In this document: positions 12,101 to 20,549 of the stretch, piece by piece
Layout: each line of letters begins with the position of its first letter
Position numbering within the stretch: position 1 is the stretch's first letter
Source: Symsagittifera roscoffensis
Lineage: Eukaryota; Xenacoelomorpha; Acoela; Convolutidae
Length of the DNA stretch: 64,000 bases
Direction of reading: 5' to 3'
NCBI RefSeq assembly: GCF_963678635.1
Contig: NC_087069.1
Location: 41,935,883 to 41,999,882 of the forward strand
Program-made: the position numbers and the translations under genes
Notes under the pieces: model-generated
What the model was told of the DNA's origin: nothing
What the model saw: only the letters and a program-made list of their open reading frames with translations
Databases searched by the model: none

Positions 12101-15100
12101 GATGGGGAGACTCGTTACTAGATAAAAAAATTACATATGCTATGCTGAACCGTTGAATTAGTTCTTCTAGGTGTGGAAATTAGTTACTAGGTACCAACGA
12201 GGGAGAGCTTTTCTTTTATATGGGACCAAAAACTGCAGAGAAAATACGTGAGCTTCTGTTCAATGACGTGTTTGTGAAGTGACAATTTTCAACCAATCAT
12301 ATTCAAACATTGAATTTTTTTCAAACAAGCAAAAAGATCATTTTTGGCCGCATAACAGAAAATTCTCAATCTTTTTTGTCAAATTTTTGCTGTATTCTAG
12401 AGTTCAAATTTTTTCTATGAAAAACTTACTGCCGTTTTTCAATGTTATTCTGTGCCTAAAAGTGAGTTCATAAAACCTCGGGGAAAGAGGCGGTCTTTCT
12501 AGGTGCTAATTCAGCGAATGCCTTGAAGGGATGTATCGCTCTCCCACTTTCTCCCTCAGCCAAGGTAAACCACTAAAGCTAAAGATACGTCATAAAAAAG
12601 ACAGCTTTGAAATTTGAGTAGAGAGAAATTTTTGAAATTTCTAGCTTAATTAACTGCTTTTTCAATTTTCCCAGGTAATTTTTTGAACGGAGGGAACAAA
12701 GGAGGCAGACTTATTGATTAGCAAATATCAGTTTCCTTTTTTGCAGTTTTCTTCTTCAAATTAAAACCATTTGTTATAAAGAAAAGGGTCGTGTTTATGT
12801 TTCCATATCATAAAAAGATACTCGTTTCCTGTTCAAGTTAACACAGCAAAGCAATTAGAAGCCGAAAAAATGAAAATTGGCTCTATTTTTCCATAGTCTC
12901 CGGGCTTCTAAACACTTCTAAAGATATATTCAAGAGACACTTTTTTGCATTTTAACTGCAAAATTGATTAGAAACTCTTTTAATCATTTTATATAGCTTA
13001 ATGGTTGTTTTTTAATCATTATCATAGCTACATGCTGTATATATTTTTCTTCTCTTGATCTTGATTGATTTCTGAAGTATTTCAATTCCAAATTAGCTGT
13101 TTTTCTAACATTGCTTGTTGTTTCAGGTATTATTAAAGAGCTACGGAAAAATGTTTTTTTTTTATCATCTAGTTCGATATTTTTCGTTTTTCTCGTCTAA
13201 AAATTTAATTGAATTAATTTATACATTTTGGTGTCACGGCCTAAGACATATAATTGATTGCAATGCAGCAAAATGTAAATTCATTTCAGTTTGACACAAA
13301 ATTGAGTTTTGATTTGCATTTTTGTCGGCTGAAAAGATAAAAAATCCACCAGCTTTCCTGTTTTTATTTCCTTTTCCCGTGCAATAAACGAAAGAAAATT
13401 GAAAACAAGCAGGCCGGACTGATGATAATATGTATTACCTGTCCATTAAGACATCTGAAGTGGGCTTTTTAGCCCAAATTAGTAATTTTCCCGTCACGAT
13501 TGGGGACATATTGTAGGGGTTCATTTATGCTACTTAGAGGGTAGCTAGAGTACCGCTATCAATTAAGGCTACCACTTAAATGTACGGTTGTTAGTTATAT
13601 ATGTCTTCGGGTAATTGGGAGTAAAAATAAATCAAAGTTAAATCGAGACTGATGATTTGACGGTTTTGATAATTTTGATACAGTGCTCTATGCAAAAAAA
13701 AGTTACTTAAAAAGCAAAAAAAAACTGGATAAATTAGATAAATTAGACAAAATGGATAACTTAAACAAAAATTTGTTCATTAGGCCGCATGATGAATTTT
13801 TACCTGTAAGGTCGCAAAAAATGTTTGAATGCTACTTGGAAAAAATGTTGGCGATATTCTCAGATAAAATTGTTTCTCTTCTGTTTTTATCGTCCTCATA
13901 GCTTCCTGAGCCTTATCGAAGAAGGAAGTTGTTGAATTTGGTATTATTTCCTCTGTTTTTGAGCGATAGGTTGAAAATTATTAACAAAAATCATGTTTAC
14001 CTGACATAAGAATACAATACCTAAATTGGACCTTGTTTTGCACAATTAGATGGTTCTAGTAGCTTTCGGTTTTTGGGAAAGGAACAGCGTTTAAGCCGAA
14101 TAAAACTTCATTGTCATGTTTTGCGTAAATTTATGACGAACATTTGGCATTTTTTTGTGAAATAATTTTTATGATATATACTCATTCTTTTTTGGATCTA
14201 CATTCAAAATCACGAAAAAGTTGTTTCTATAATTATAATCACTTGAAACGTAAACAAAATATATATACACTCACATAAACTTTTCTCCAAAGAAACTCAA
14301 TAAGAGCTCTTTAAAAAGTATCCTAAACCATTTTTTAAAAATAAAAATCATAGCTTCCTTATTGCTGCTTTAAGCTTGAAGTTGAAACAAATAATATGCA
14401 AAAATATTTAAAAAAATACATCCCCGATTCGCCGTAAATTCTTTTTACTGTATTGTTGCTAACACTGACTATAAATGTTTCTTTTTAAAATAATTTTTCG
14501 AACCCTGATGTTCCATTCCAGCTGCAGACCCTGCTCGCCCCCTGGACTGCTCTGGAAGTGTTCGAGGGGAGTCTCCTCTCTCAGCAGAGTGACGTGTGGT
14601 CTTTTGGAACTGTCATGTGGCACGTGTTCTCTCTGGCACAGCACCAGCCCTTCTTCGACTGGAACCAAAAAGAGGTCAGTACATAAGCGCAGTCGTAGTG
14701 TTCCTTGTTTACTCGGACCCGGCCCTACTTCTTCATTGATTCCTTGGACCTTGCTTCAATTGAGTGCAGAGATGTCATCCGTTTCGCCGTAACCGCAGCA
14801 GGCGGATGAAACTGTATGACCAGCCGTTGTAATTTTGGTCGGTTTAAAAAGAACGTTGACGTTGTTGACAAAACATATAAAATCATTTGAAAATCCGAGC
14901 ATCACACATCGAAGAAAGCTATTTTTCTAGCCACGATATCGATTGACCAAAGACAATTGGTTTCCTTCGGTCTCCTCTCGATTAGAACATTATAAGTAAT
15001 AAGCCTTTGTAACCTCGATAAATTAGAAAATTTAAAAGTTAAACGCATAGCGCTGAATATGTTCATCAGTGCATTAATTGAGTGCACTAATGAGAATTAA

Positions 15101-16484
15101 TAGATTACGAAAAACTATAACATGAAAAATCTTATTAATGCAATTTGGCTAGTTGAAAGTTAATGTGTCCTGTATGTGTAATACATAATGACGCTCCTTG
15201 CATTCATCGTCGCTTAAATTAAATGATTTTGTTGTTTTTTGTTCTTTAGATAGTGCGCATGTTGTTCAGTGGCTACCGGCTGCCCCCACCCGACAACTGT
15301 CCAGACCAGGTGTATGAACTGATGATGGCCTGCTGGTCCCTCAATCCCATCTCCAGACCCCCCTTCTCACTCATCCGGGAGGTAAGACAGAACTACTTAA
15401 AAATTTTAATAAGTTCAAAGAAACAGGGTTTAGAAAGTTTATTTTCAGCTTTAAAATTTAGTTAGGTTGAATGATCGACCATATTAAAGCATTTTTAATA
15501 GAATCTTATAAAAGTGTAGGGAAAATTGGTAGATTGGTTTAATCGTTGTCTTATGCAAAAGCGTAATATGATGCACTGGTACACTATTTAAAAAAACTGA
15601 TAAAAAATTGACAAATTTCGAGGAAAAAAAACGTTTTTTTGTTTAATATATTTTTCCAATGATTTTTGTAATTGCACTGTTTCTCTTTTTAACTATCTGG
15701 CAGTTACAGGCTTCTCTTGTTTTTATTAAACCGTTGTTTGATCTTCTTCTGATTTCACTTTTTTCTAAATTGCAGGTTATTGAGAAACTGATCTGCAGCA
15801 GTGCCCCTCAATCCACTAGTCTCAACTGCACCAGCACCCTCTCCTCTTCCTCCTCCCCCTACACAAATGCTGCCACCATTGGGAATGACCTAAGAGGTCA
15901 AGTTCAACAATCATACATTGGGTGAGTGAAGATGTAAAACAACCAGGATCAATTTTTTCTTACGTTATGTGAAATTTTACGAATTTCGAAGTTTGTTTCA
16001 AGCTTTTTTTTACAAGCTCTGAATTTTTTTTAAAATAGATTTGACGAGTTGATGATTTAAACTCAAATAAAAAAGTCCTCATTTTCAAAATCAATTCAAA
16101 ATTTAGTTTTGTAACTTTAGAGAAAACAATGTCCCAAATATTAATTTAAGTTTTATTTTGTTCACGATTTTCATTTTTTTCAGGAACGTCTCAATTTACG
16201 ACGGATCCTGCGAGTCATCTGAAAAATTCCTCTATGAAATAGGATTGGGTCAATACACGCCCCTATTCGAACAAGCTTTAATCTTAAAAGTAGCTGACAT
16301 TGCAGTACTCTCAAACAAGACTCTGAAAGACCTCGGAGTGACGTCAAGCAAAGATCGCAAGAAGATTCTAGAACGATCGAACTCAGTCGTCAAGTCAACT
16401 AGAATCTCAAGTTTGAATTCAAACTCAACTCGCCACAACAAAACGTCATTCATTCCGCAATCTACTTTACAAAGAGTGCTTTGA
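1..16484 (+). CDS. Eph receptor, predicted pseudokinase (3' 13 exons; 5' end outside window)
   Basis: Spliced gene on exons 1-119, 409-549, 1852-1979, 2240-2476, 2691-2780, 5115-5486, 8309-8695, 10692-11026, 11868-12032, 14522-14674, 15250-15381, 15776-15921 and 16184-16484. Every intron is GT..AG and all phases agree, giving 901 codons plus TGA. Domain order is Cys-rich EGF-like end, two FN3 domains, one transmembrane helix, a long juxtamembrane stretch, a kinase-like domain and a SAM domain, the Eph receptor plan. Eph receptors bind ephrins on neighbouring cells and signal at the plasma membrane. The kinase-like domain keeps the fold landmarks (HPNV, SDVWSFG, GYRLPPP, CW..RP) but lacks the VAIK Lys (VRIV), helix-C Glu, HRD Asp (HKV) and DFG Asp (GFD). 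This makes a catalytically dead receptor likely, as known for vertebrate EphB6 and EphA10. The ligand-binding domain should lie upstream of the window. Family call is firm; loss of catalysis is inferred from residues. Confidence 0.9.
409..549 (+). CDS. Eph exon: first FN3, N half
   Basis: Acceptor TTTCAG, donor AG|GTCAGT, phase 2 in and out. It reads RVWKVTNATNEVSLNYSV and then a CVSC segment like the paired Cys of Eph FN3-1. The next intron carries a TIR element (568-1501). Confidence 0.85.
701..751. repeat. Hairpin inside the TIR element
   Basis: Inverted repeat of about 20 bp (GGAATTTCCGACACACTAAAA against TTTTAGTGTGTCGGAAAT, two extra bases in the right arm) immediately left of the exon copy. 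It could be the end of a second nested element. Confidence 0.55.
769..840 (+). pseudogene. Captured or duplicated Eph Cys-rich exon fragment
   Basis: Reads 24 codons: CGPNEYKNVIGKGPCSRC then APFSFS, directly followed by TGA. Its last 21 bases match positions 1-21 of the window with one difference, so it copies the true exon whose 3' part starts the window, plus the bases just upstream. A TTTGACAG acceptor-like string precedes it. It lacks the donor end of the real exon. It is probably not spliced in, though use as an exon cannot be excluded without transcripts. Confidence 0.75.
1852..1979 (+). CDS. Eph exon: first FN3, C half
   Basis: Phase 2 in, phase 1 out. It reads SAVVSGLSENTVYRLRVAAV then NQVSSLD, the F/G strand pattern of an FN3 domain (LxxxTxYxxRVxAVN). 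Donor C|GTGAGT. Confidence 0.85.
2240..2476 (+). CDS. Eph exon: second FN3, N part
   Basis: Acceptor TTTTTTTAG, donor A|GTGAGA, phase 1 to 1. It contains LLIEWDPINFGESD, a typical FN3 B-C strand Trp, then a longer than usual loop rich in Pro, Arg and Ser. Confidence 0.8.
2691..2780 (+). CDS. Eph exon: second FN3, C part
   Basis: Short 90-bp exon reading NLNPDWQYIYKVGLKND then SFSQEVVCSVQ. It matches the end of an FN3 domain (YxxxVGxxN). Phase 1 to 1, donor CAAG|GTAAAT. Confidence 0.75.
2781..5114 (+). other. Eph intron, mostly unassigned
   Basis: Long intron. It holds two similar short strings (CCAACCTAAGTCGCAA near 2858 and 3026) and a tRNA-like B box near 3222. Apart from these I see only AT-rich unique sequence. 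Confidence 0.5.
3176..3240 (+). repeat. Possible tRNA-derived SINE relic
   Basis: A pol III B-box-like GGTTCGAACCT (3222-3232) lies about 42 bases after a weak A-box-like GTAGAGTAGATG, spacing close to that in tRNAs. The stems do not fold into a good tRNA. A relic of a tRNA-derived SINE is the best guess. Confidence 0.25.
5115..5486 (+). CDS. Eph exon: transmembrane helix and long juxtamembrane region
   Basis: Begins GTLLSKAQIQG, then a hydrophobic helix ITVLVGAVSIVFIALLTV continuing LFIVFCYY to the stop-transfer KKKREE. About 80 further cytoplasmic residues are rich in Gly, Ser, Tyr and Asn (SPIYSHC, KYFYGAT, QYHMGDIYG). This stretch is longer than the usual Eph juxtamembrane segment and offers several tyrosines. 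Phase 1 to 1, donor CAAG|GTGAAA. Confidence 0.85.
5780..6856. mobile_element. TIR element with GTTCCGACCA ends
   Basis: Perfect 10-bp inverted ends GTTCCGACCA (5780-5789) and TGGTCGGAAC (6847-6856) bound 1077 bp in an Eph intron. The left half is a tandem array of a ~59-bp unit. No transposase is visible, so it is a non-autonomous DNA element. Related copies lie at 11428, 32308 and 40384. Confidence 0.65.
5781..6370 (+). repeat. ~59-bp tandem array with a 176-bp trimer
   Basis: About ten units each carry a TTCCGACCATTGAAAATGG-type start followed by GGAACTTTGT and a T-rich stretch. Unit starts are near 5781, 5836, 5895, 5957, 6012, 6071, 6141, 6191, 6253 and 6312. Units 1-3 recur as units 4-6 at exactly 176 bp, so a trimer was duplicated recently. 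Short frames across it are by-products. Confidence 0.8.
6857..8308 (+). other. Eph intron remainder
   Basis: AT-rich, with no coding signal I trust. A 50-base fragment of the CAGGGGCGGATC repeat family lies at 8140-8190. Confidence 0.5.
8140..8190 (+). repeat. Fragment of CAGGGGCGGATC repeat family
   Basis: CAGGGGCCGATCTAAGATTT followed by a G-rich stretch matches the left end of the fuller copy at 45934. The rest is missing. Confidence 0.55.
8309..8695 (+). CDS. Eph exon: juxtamembrane and kinase-like N-lobe
   Basis: Contains the conserved juxtamembrane-type SQYYDSYDSM and HEFARDV (compare Eph EFAKEI). The glycine loop is not recognisable (LFGPGLVLSKG). The VAIK strand reads VRIVRL, so the ATP-binding Lys is Val. 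The helix C position that should be Glu aligns with Gln (AMQVMTM). Then NFTHPNVLMMHGVTF keeps the Eph HPNVI..EGV pattern. Phase 1 to 1, donor ACAA|GTGAGT. Confidence 0.88.
8696..10691 (+). other. Eph intron
   Basis: AT-rich. It holds only a minus-strand tRNA-like B box near 10500; nothing else is recognised. Confidence 0.5.
10484..10545 (-). repeat. tRNA-like relic, minus strand
   Basis: On the minus strand TAGCAGTATCGG (weak A box) and GGTTCAAATCC (perfect-type B box) lie about 28 bases apart, too close for a normal tRNA. The T stem pairs poorly. It may be a decayed tRNA or SINE head. Confidence 0.3.
10692..11026 (+). CDS. Eph exon: hinge, Ser-rich insert, helix E, HxD start
   Basis: Reads DPLCCVMEEPDLGPLHIVLS (Eph: TPVMIITEFMENGSL), then about 60 residues rich in Ser, Asn and Gly (SSSQSNSTDYLKI, SSGKSSESSSCSN) with no counterpart in active Eph kinases. 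Then LLRGIASGMQYLHDGG and VYVHK resume the family pattern. The exon ends inside the catalytic loop. Phase 1 to 0. Confidence 0.88.
11428..11595 (+). repeat. Truncated GTTCCGACC-family element
   Basis: GTTCCGACCGTTTGAAAAAT then GGAGAACTTTGTATTCGGGTGTG matches the left part of the 5780 element. Downstream GGTACCGCAAATATGGATCGG and GGGTCGAGTG match 6378-6440. The right inverted end is missing, abutting another repeat. Confidence 0.55.
11600..11758 (+). mobile_element. CGGATC-family element, 3' part
   Basis: Shares TCCGTCACCAAAAATGGATA, GGGGGACCCTTTGGGTCGGC and TCGAATCCCTGA with the copy at 45934, and ends AAATCCGCCCCTG, the inverse of that copy's CAGGGGCGGATCT start. The left end is missing. 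It lies in the Eph intron just upstream of exon 11868. Confidence 0.6.
11868..12032 (+). CDS. Eph exon: catalytic and DFG segments, degenerate
   Basis: Starts VLCSMNVSV, so with the previous exon the loop is YVHKVLCSMNVSV against YVHRDLAARNILV: the catalytic Asp is Val while the Asn is kept. CKVGGFDMR replaces CKVSDFGLS, so the metal-binding Asp is Gly. The activation loop is Ser/Gly/Thr rich, with no Eph-type paired tyrosines. Phase 0 both ends. Confidence 0.88.
12033..14521 (+). other. Eph intron, unassigned
   Basis: 2.5 kb of AT-rich sequence. I find no exon, repeat family or RNA gene that I can support. Confidence 0.5.
14522..14674 (+). CDS. Eph exon: APE-like and helix F segment
   Basis: Reads APWTALEVFEG (Eph: IRWTAPEAI), so the APE Pro is Leu. 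QQSDVWSFGTVMWHVFSL then keeps the structural Asp and Trp of the F helix, and FFDWNQKE matches PYWDMSNQ. Phase 0 both ends. Confidence 0.88.
15250..15381 (+). CDS. Eph exon: kinase-like C-lobe end
   Basis: Contains GYRLPPPDNCPDQVYELMMA and CWSLNPISRPPFSLI, very close to the Eph GYRLPPPMDCP..LHQLMLDCW..RP pattern. The C-lobe fold is well kept even though the catalytic residues are gone. Confidence 0.9.
15776..15921 (+). CDS. Eph exon: kinase-SAM linker
   Basis: VIEKLICSS closes the kinase-like domain. The rest is a Ser/Thr/Asn-rich linker (TSTLSSSSSPYTNAATIG). Phase 0 to 2, donor GG|GTGAGT. Confidence 0.8.
16184..16484 (+). CDS. Eph terminal exon: SAM domain
   Basis: SSEKFLYEIGLGQYTPLFEQ then TLKDLGVTSSKDRKKIL is a clear SAM domain (W/FLxxIGLxxYxxxF...LxxLGV...GxRxKIL). 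A basic Ser/Asn-rich tail ends QRVL and TGA at 16482-16484. The tail lacks the usual Eph class PDZ-binding ending. Confidence 0.9.
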
Positions 16485-16500
16485 AGATAACTTTTTTATT

Positions 16501-16506
16501 ATTAAA
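16501..16506 (+). terminator. Candidate poly(A) signal of the Eph gene
   Basis: ATTAAA 17 bases after the stop, a common variant signal. It is very close to the stop; a more distal site may be used. Confidence 0.35.
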
Positions 16507-16801
16507 AAAGAATCTCCATTTAAATATCAGACTTTTATTTAAATTCTGCTTATTGTTTTATCAGTAGCTAATTAGAAAAATTGATGTTTTCCTACCTCAT
16601 TTCTTTAATTTATAGCAAGTGGCTTACTTATCAGCGACGGGGGGGGGGGTGGTCATCCATTTATATATATTCGCCCAATCGCCACCCAATTTTTTCTTCT
16701 AATATTTAGTATTTTCCTATGTTGCGACATTTTGCCGATCTACTGTTTTTTTTCCATTTGATATTTTTTCTTTGAATTTTTCAAAATAAGGCGATAGAAT
16801 T

Positions 16802-17484
16802 GTGAAACCATGCAACGCCATACATGATTCCATAAAAGCCATGGAAATGAATCCTAGATTGATCCGTGGAACTAGTAGTCGTTCGGTACATTTTGTACAC
16901 TTTTGCAATCAGGGACATAATATTTGCTTGTTTTCCAAAAAAGGTGTTTTAAAAAGCTTCCTTATCAAAACTATGGTTATCTTGGATGATGCTACAGTTA
17001 TCTTTTAATTTTTTTTGATAATTTCTGCAAAAACCTTTTCAGCATTTTTATCTAACCATTCTAGTATAATTAATATTAGGAAGTTTTAGTGAGATTCTTG
17101 CAAGATATCAGCCCATAGAAAACCAAAACGCCGTAATCGATTCAGAATCGATTGGAATTTCAGATAATGATGTTGTACAGCTTATCAAAGATGATTGTCT
17201 TGCACGAAATTTGCAAAGTTTAAAATATTATGTATACTAAAATGATAAGAATAAACTGCTTAACAACAGTTTTTGTAGCATTTACAAAAAAATATAGCAA
17301 AAAGATTTTGCAAGATCACTATAACAGCATCCAAGATACTAGTCGCTTTGATAGCGAAGTTTTCAATTTCACTTCTGGGCCGATATATTGCGTCGTTTTA
17401 GTTTTCTCTGGGATGATATGTACTGCACAGATGGTAATTATGGAACAATCTCTGGACTTATTTTTAAATAGTAGGGCACCATAG
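16802..17484 (+). pseudogene. Possible nucleoside diphosphate kinase-like relic
   Basis: Three short frames suggest decayed coding DNA. NAIHDSIKAMEMN (near 16809) recalls the NDK NAxHGSDSxxxA motif. GEIL-like EILARYQPIENQ follows near 17090. KKYSKKILQDHYNSIQ then FNFTSGPIYCVVLVF (17285-17400) resembles the NDK helix and the SGPVVAMVL strand. The pieces are in different frames, and the order would imply the end of one domain before another. Not proven; chance similarity is possible. Confidence 0.25.
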
Positions 17485-17913
17485 GTGGATTCACATGTGG
17501 TTTTAACTATGTTTTAACTTGCTTTTTTTTGTTTAAAGAGTACAAAAAAAAAGAAAATCAAAAATTGAAACAAAAGTCAAAAATATATGCTTCGAAGTGC
17601 TAAATTTTGTTTCGACATGTTGTCTTCCAGTGTATAGCCAATTTTTTCATGCCCTAAATAAATGTTTCATTGATAAAAGATAATCTTATTGCTTTGGACT
17701 CTCGAAATTTGTTTAAGAAACAAGAAATTTCCAAATATTTTTTTTAAAACTGATTTTTTAAAATAATCGTTCAAATTGCGACTGAAATAGTTTAAACATG
17801 ATATGTTCACTTTTTTTGATATTTTTTCGCTTTCTTTCCAAATTTTTGAATACTGAAACGTTAAAAAAATCACGTTAAAAAATAAAAAATCAAAAATGAA
17901 ACTATTGACCAGG

Positions 17914-17939
17914 AACTATATGCATATATGCATATAGTT
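17914..17939. repeat. Perfect 26-bp palindrome
   Basis: The 26 bases, built on ATATGCATATATGCATAT flanked by AACT and AGTT, equal their own reverse complement. No function assigned. Confidence 0.85.
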
Positions 17940-18484
17940 TTGAATGCCTAGTTTCCTTGTTGACTTTGATAATGAGAATTTCACTAAGAAATCAGAGTTT
18001 GTTACTAGCTGTCTTGTTAACTTAGCTTTCGCTGTTCAAGCTAAGTTTTCACGAAAGTGAACTCACACTTTACAGGTGCCCACAATTACGCGAGCACAGA
18101 GGCTGATCAAAATGTTTCCGTTTTCTCATCGTTTTTGCTGCTCCCAAATGTTTGATATTGGGAGGAACTTTACTTCAGACCCGAACATCAATCACTGTGG
18201 TTCGTGAAAAAAGGGACAAATTCAATTTTGAATAATAAAAGTTTTCTGAGTCATAAAAGTTATAAAAGATAGCGTAAACTTTTAATTTCATTTTGGTCCT
18301 TAAATGGTGTTAACATTTTTGACACTTTTGATACAAAAACTTTTAAACTATCTTTTAAAATTAACTGTTAGCAACAGTAAGAACCGATACGATAATCAAC
18401 AGTTACTGCTGCTTTACATAATCTGAGCAATAGCTTAACTTATCAAATTCAAGAAAATGAAGTTTATATTTGTCCCCTTTTCAG

Positions 18485-18595
18485 AAACCGAAGGCGATGT
18501 TTGAAGATGTCTTGATGCAAATGATATCGTCCTCCTCTGGAAAGCCATTAGACGAGAGTTTTAAAAAAATTGTCGGGATGTTTACGCGGAGGTAA
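18485..18595 (+). CDS. Orphan terminal-exon-like stretch, unknown product
   Basis: After a good acceptor (CCCCTTTTCAG) the first 36 codons stay open and look protein-like (KPKAMFEDVLMQM, SSSSGKPLDESF, KKIVGMFTRR), ending in TAA. I do not recognise the family and cannot find partner exons, because 16.5-18.4 kb offers no confident ones. An alternative donor AG|GTAACA lies at its very end. Could be the last exon of a gene or a relic. Confidence 0.35.
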   Translation, partial: KPKAMFEDVLMQMISSSSGKPLDESFKKIVGMFTRR

Positions 18596-19283
18596 CAAAT
18601 GCATTGGACCTCTTCCCAGGCTGAAGTGTTCTATTTACGTTTCGACATGTTCAAAAACAGCGTTTCCGAAAATAGCCCTTTCGATCAAACACAATGTAGA
18701 AACATAGTCGAAAATTTGGTTTAAACATATGGGAAAACTATTTCAGTCGAATTTACCCGAACAAAAGTTTTGTCGAAACATAGCGGAACACAAAATCGAA
18801 ACATTTTCGAAACTTTATCGAGAAATCACAAATTTGAAATATGGCCGTGTTAATGGACCATAGGCTGTTTGGTTTGTTTCGGTCAAAGTTGTCCGCTTAA
18901 GGAGATTGGAAACAGGTTACAAAATCTGACACTCTCTTATCCCGCATTTAAGAAAAGTGAAAACAAATCGAAATATAATCGAGTCCCATGTTACGTTCAG
19001 ACAACAAAATTCGACTAAAAATGGATTTAAATCTATTTTTATTATTATATATGTTTTTTTTATTATCACTTGGAATCCATTATAATGGTTTTTATAATAA
19101 GTAGGAAATCACATTAAGATTGATTTTTTTCCACTTTATTTTGTTTTGCGCGTCGTGCAAAATTTTGCAAGAATTTCTGCCTTTATCAAATGAGTTATGC
19201 GGAAATTTTGCAAATCTAGTGTACGGCCTAATCCATTTCAAAACCTAAACTCAAATTGCAAAAAAGATTCCATTAAGCTCTCC

Positions 19284-19482
19284 TCCCCCCCCAACGTTTG
19301 TCCCTTTGCTCACCTTCAATCCCCATAACGTTTGCCCCTTTGCTCCCCTCCCCAACTAAACCCCCCCTCACCTTCACCCCCCCCCCCCCCCCACCTGAAC
19401 AACCCCCCACATGAACCTCCCCACAACCCCCCCCCCACCTGAACACCCCCCCCCCACCTGAGCAACCCTCCCCCCACCTGAA
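19284..19482. repeat. C-rich simple sequence with CCACCTGAACA repeats
   Basis: Poly-C runs alternate with ACCTGAACA-type motifs. Low-complexity DNA next to the LTR element; minus-strand Gly-rich frames are by-products. Confidence 0.7.
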
Positions 19483-19528
19483 CAGCTCAAAATTCGTTGC
19501 TTAGATTTCATATGGGCAGTACAAATAT

Positions 19529-19533
19529 ATAAA
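19529..19533. repeat. Target site duplication, left copy
   Basis: ATAAA directly before the LTR start TAATAAAAG. A 5-bp duplication agrees with integrase-mediated insertion. Confidence 0.85.
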
Positions 19534-19745
19534 TAATAAAAGTATAGGTTTACCACTGGTAACTAAGATATCTAACTAAGATTAAAACAGAATAAAAAGT
19601 AATGTGTGAATTAAAACTGACTGTAGTCTAAAAAGAGCAACTAGTAACTCGAAGTCCAATGGACTTCGTAGAGTGTACTTTAACTGGTACTTGATTAAAC
19701 ATTAAAGGTCAAGGTTACAACATACTAAAATACTAAATCACAACA
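19534..19745 (-). repeat. 3' LTR of the Ty3/gypsy fossil
   Basis: 212 bp, same boundaries as the 5' LTR. On the minus strand a GTGGGGAA purine tract precedes it. Confidence 0.92.
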
Positions 19746-19756
19746 TTCCCCACTGC
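19746..19756 (-). promoter_or_regulatory. Polypurine tract of the fossil element
   Basis: GCAGTGGGGAA on the minus strand directly before the 3' LTR, the expected plus-strand priming site. Confidence 0.65.
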
Positions 19757-20549
19757 ACAAAAATTTATATTTGCCTGCTCCTCGATGTAGCCAATATCAC
19801 TCATATACTCCATTCTCCCCTCACTCCACCAGGGCCAAAGTTGAAACAAAAAGTAACCGCGTTTAGCACCAATGGAAAATTACAGAGAGTACAAATTACA
19901 ATGGAGGTGATTACATGGTAATATATACAGGCTACCTACAAGTTTACACAGGTATCTACAGTGAATGTACAAAATGATATGTTTAATTGGGGTTATGTGG
20001 CATTTATACAAATAAGAAAAACTAACCTAAATCACTAACTAATTAAATGGGTAATCCACTGGATAGTAGCTCAAGCAAATAGAAGAAATATAATGGTACG
20101 AGTTTAAAAGTTTTTAGAGTTTCAAATTGTGGCGTTAAATTTGTCATGAAAGCTATCGGCCTCCCTCCTTGCATCTGCATCAATGCCTGAGGATATGTCG
20201 CTGCCTTCCTCATCCTGAATGTTCGTACCAACTTCTACCAATGGAGATGATAAACTCGCGACATTTGCTGATCGAGAAGTGGTTGTTGAGGAGGGGCCTT
20301 GTGTGGTTGTGTGGTTTCCGCCACCAGTGTTGGGTGCCAAGGTATATCTTCAACTGAGGTCAAGTAATCTGAAGGGGACGCCGTAGAATAAATTGCCTGA
20401 GTCCGTGGGCTCTTTGAGTTAGAGAACGTAATTAGAGGTTCGTCATCGGAGTCTTCTACACTGATGGTCTCCGTTCAAAGCGTCACTTGGTCAATATAAC
20501 GCCTGTCTCCGTAAAATTTAGGGGGACCTGGATTTCTTCTTGAGCGGGG

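Larger units (their letters stand above)
16507..19528. other. Intergenic region downstream of the Eph gene
   Basis: Contains possible coding relics (16802-17484), a 26-bp palindrome, one orphan terminal-exon-like stretch and C-rich simple sequence just before the LTR element. Otherwise it is AT-rich with no assigned function. Confidence 0.5.
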
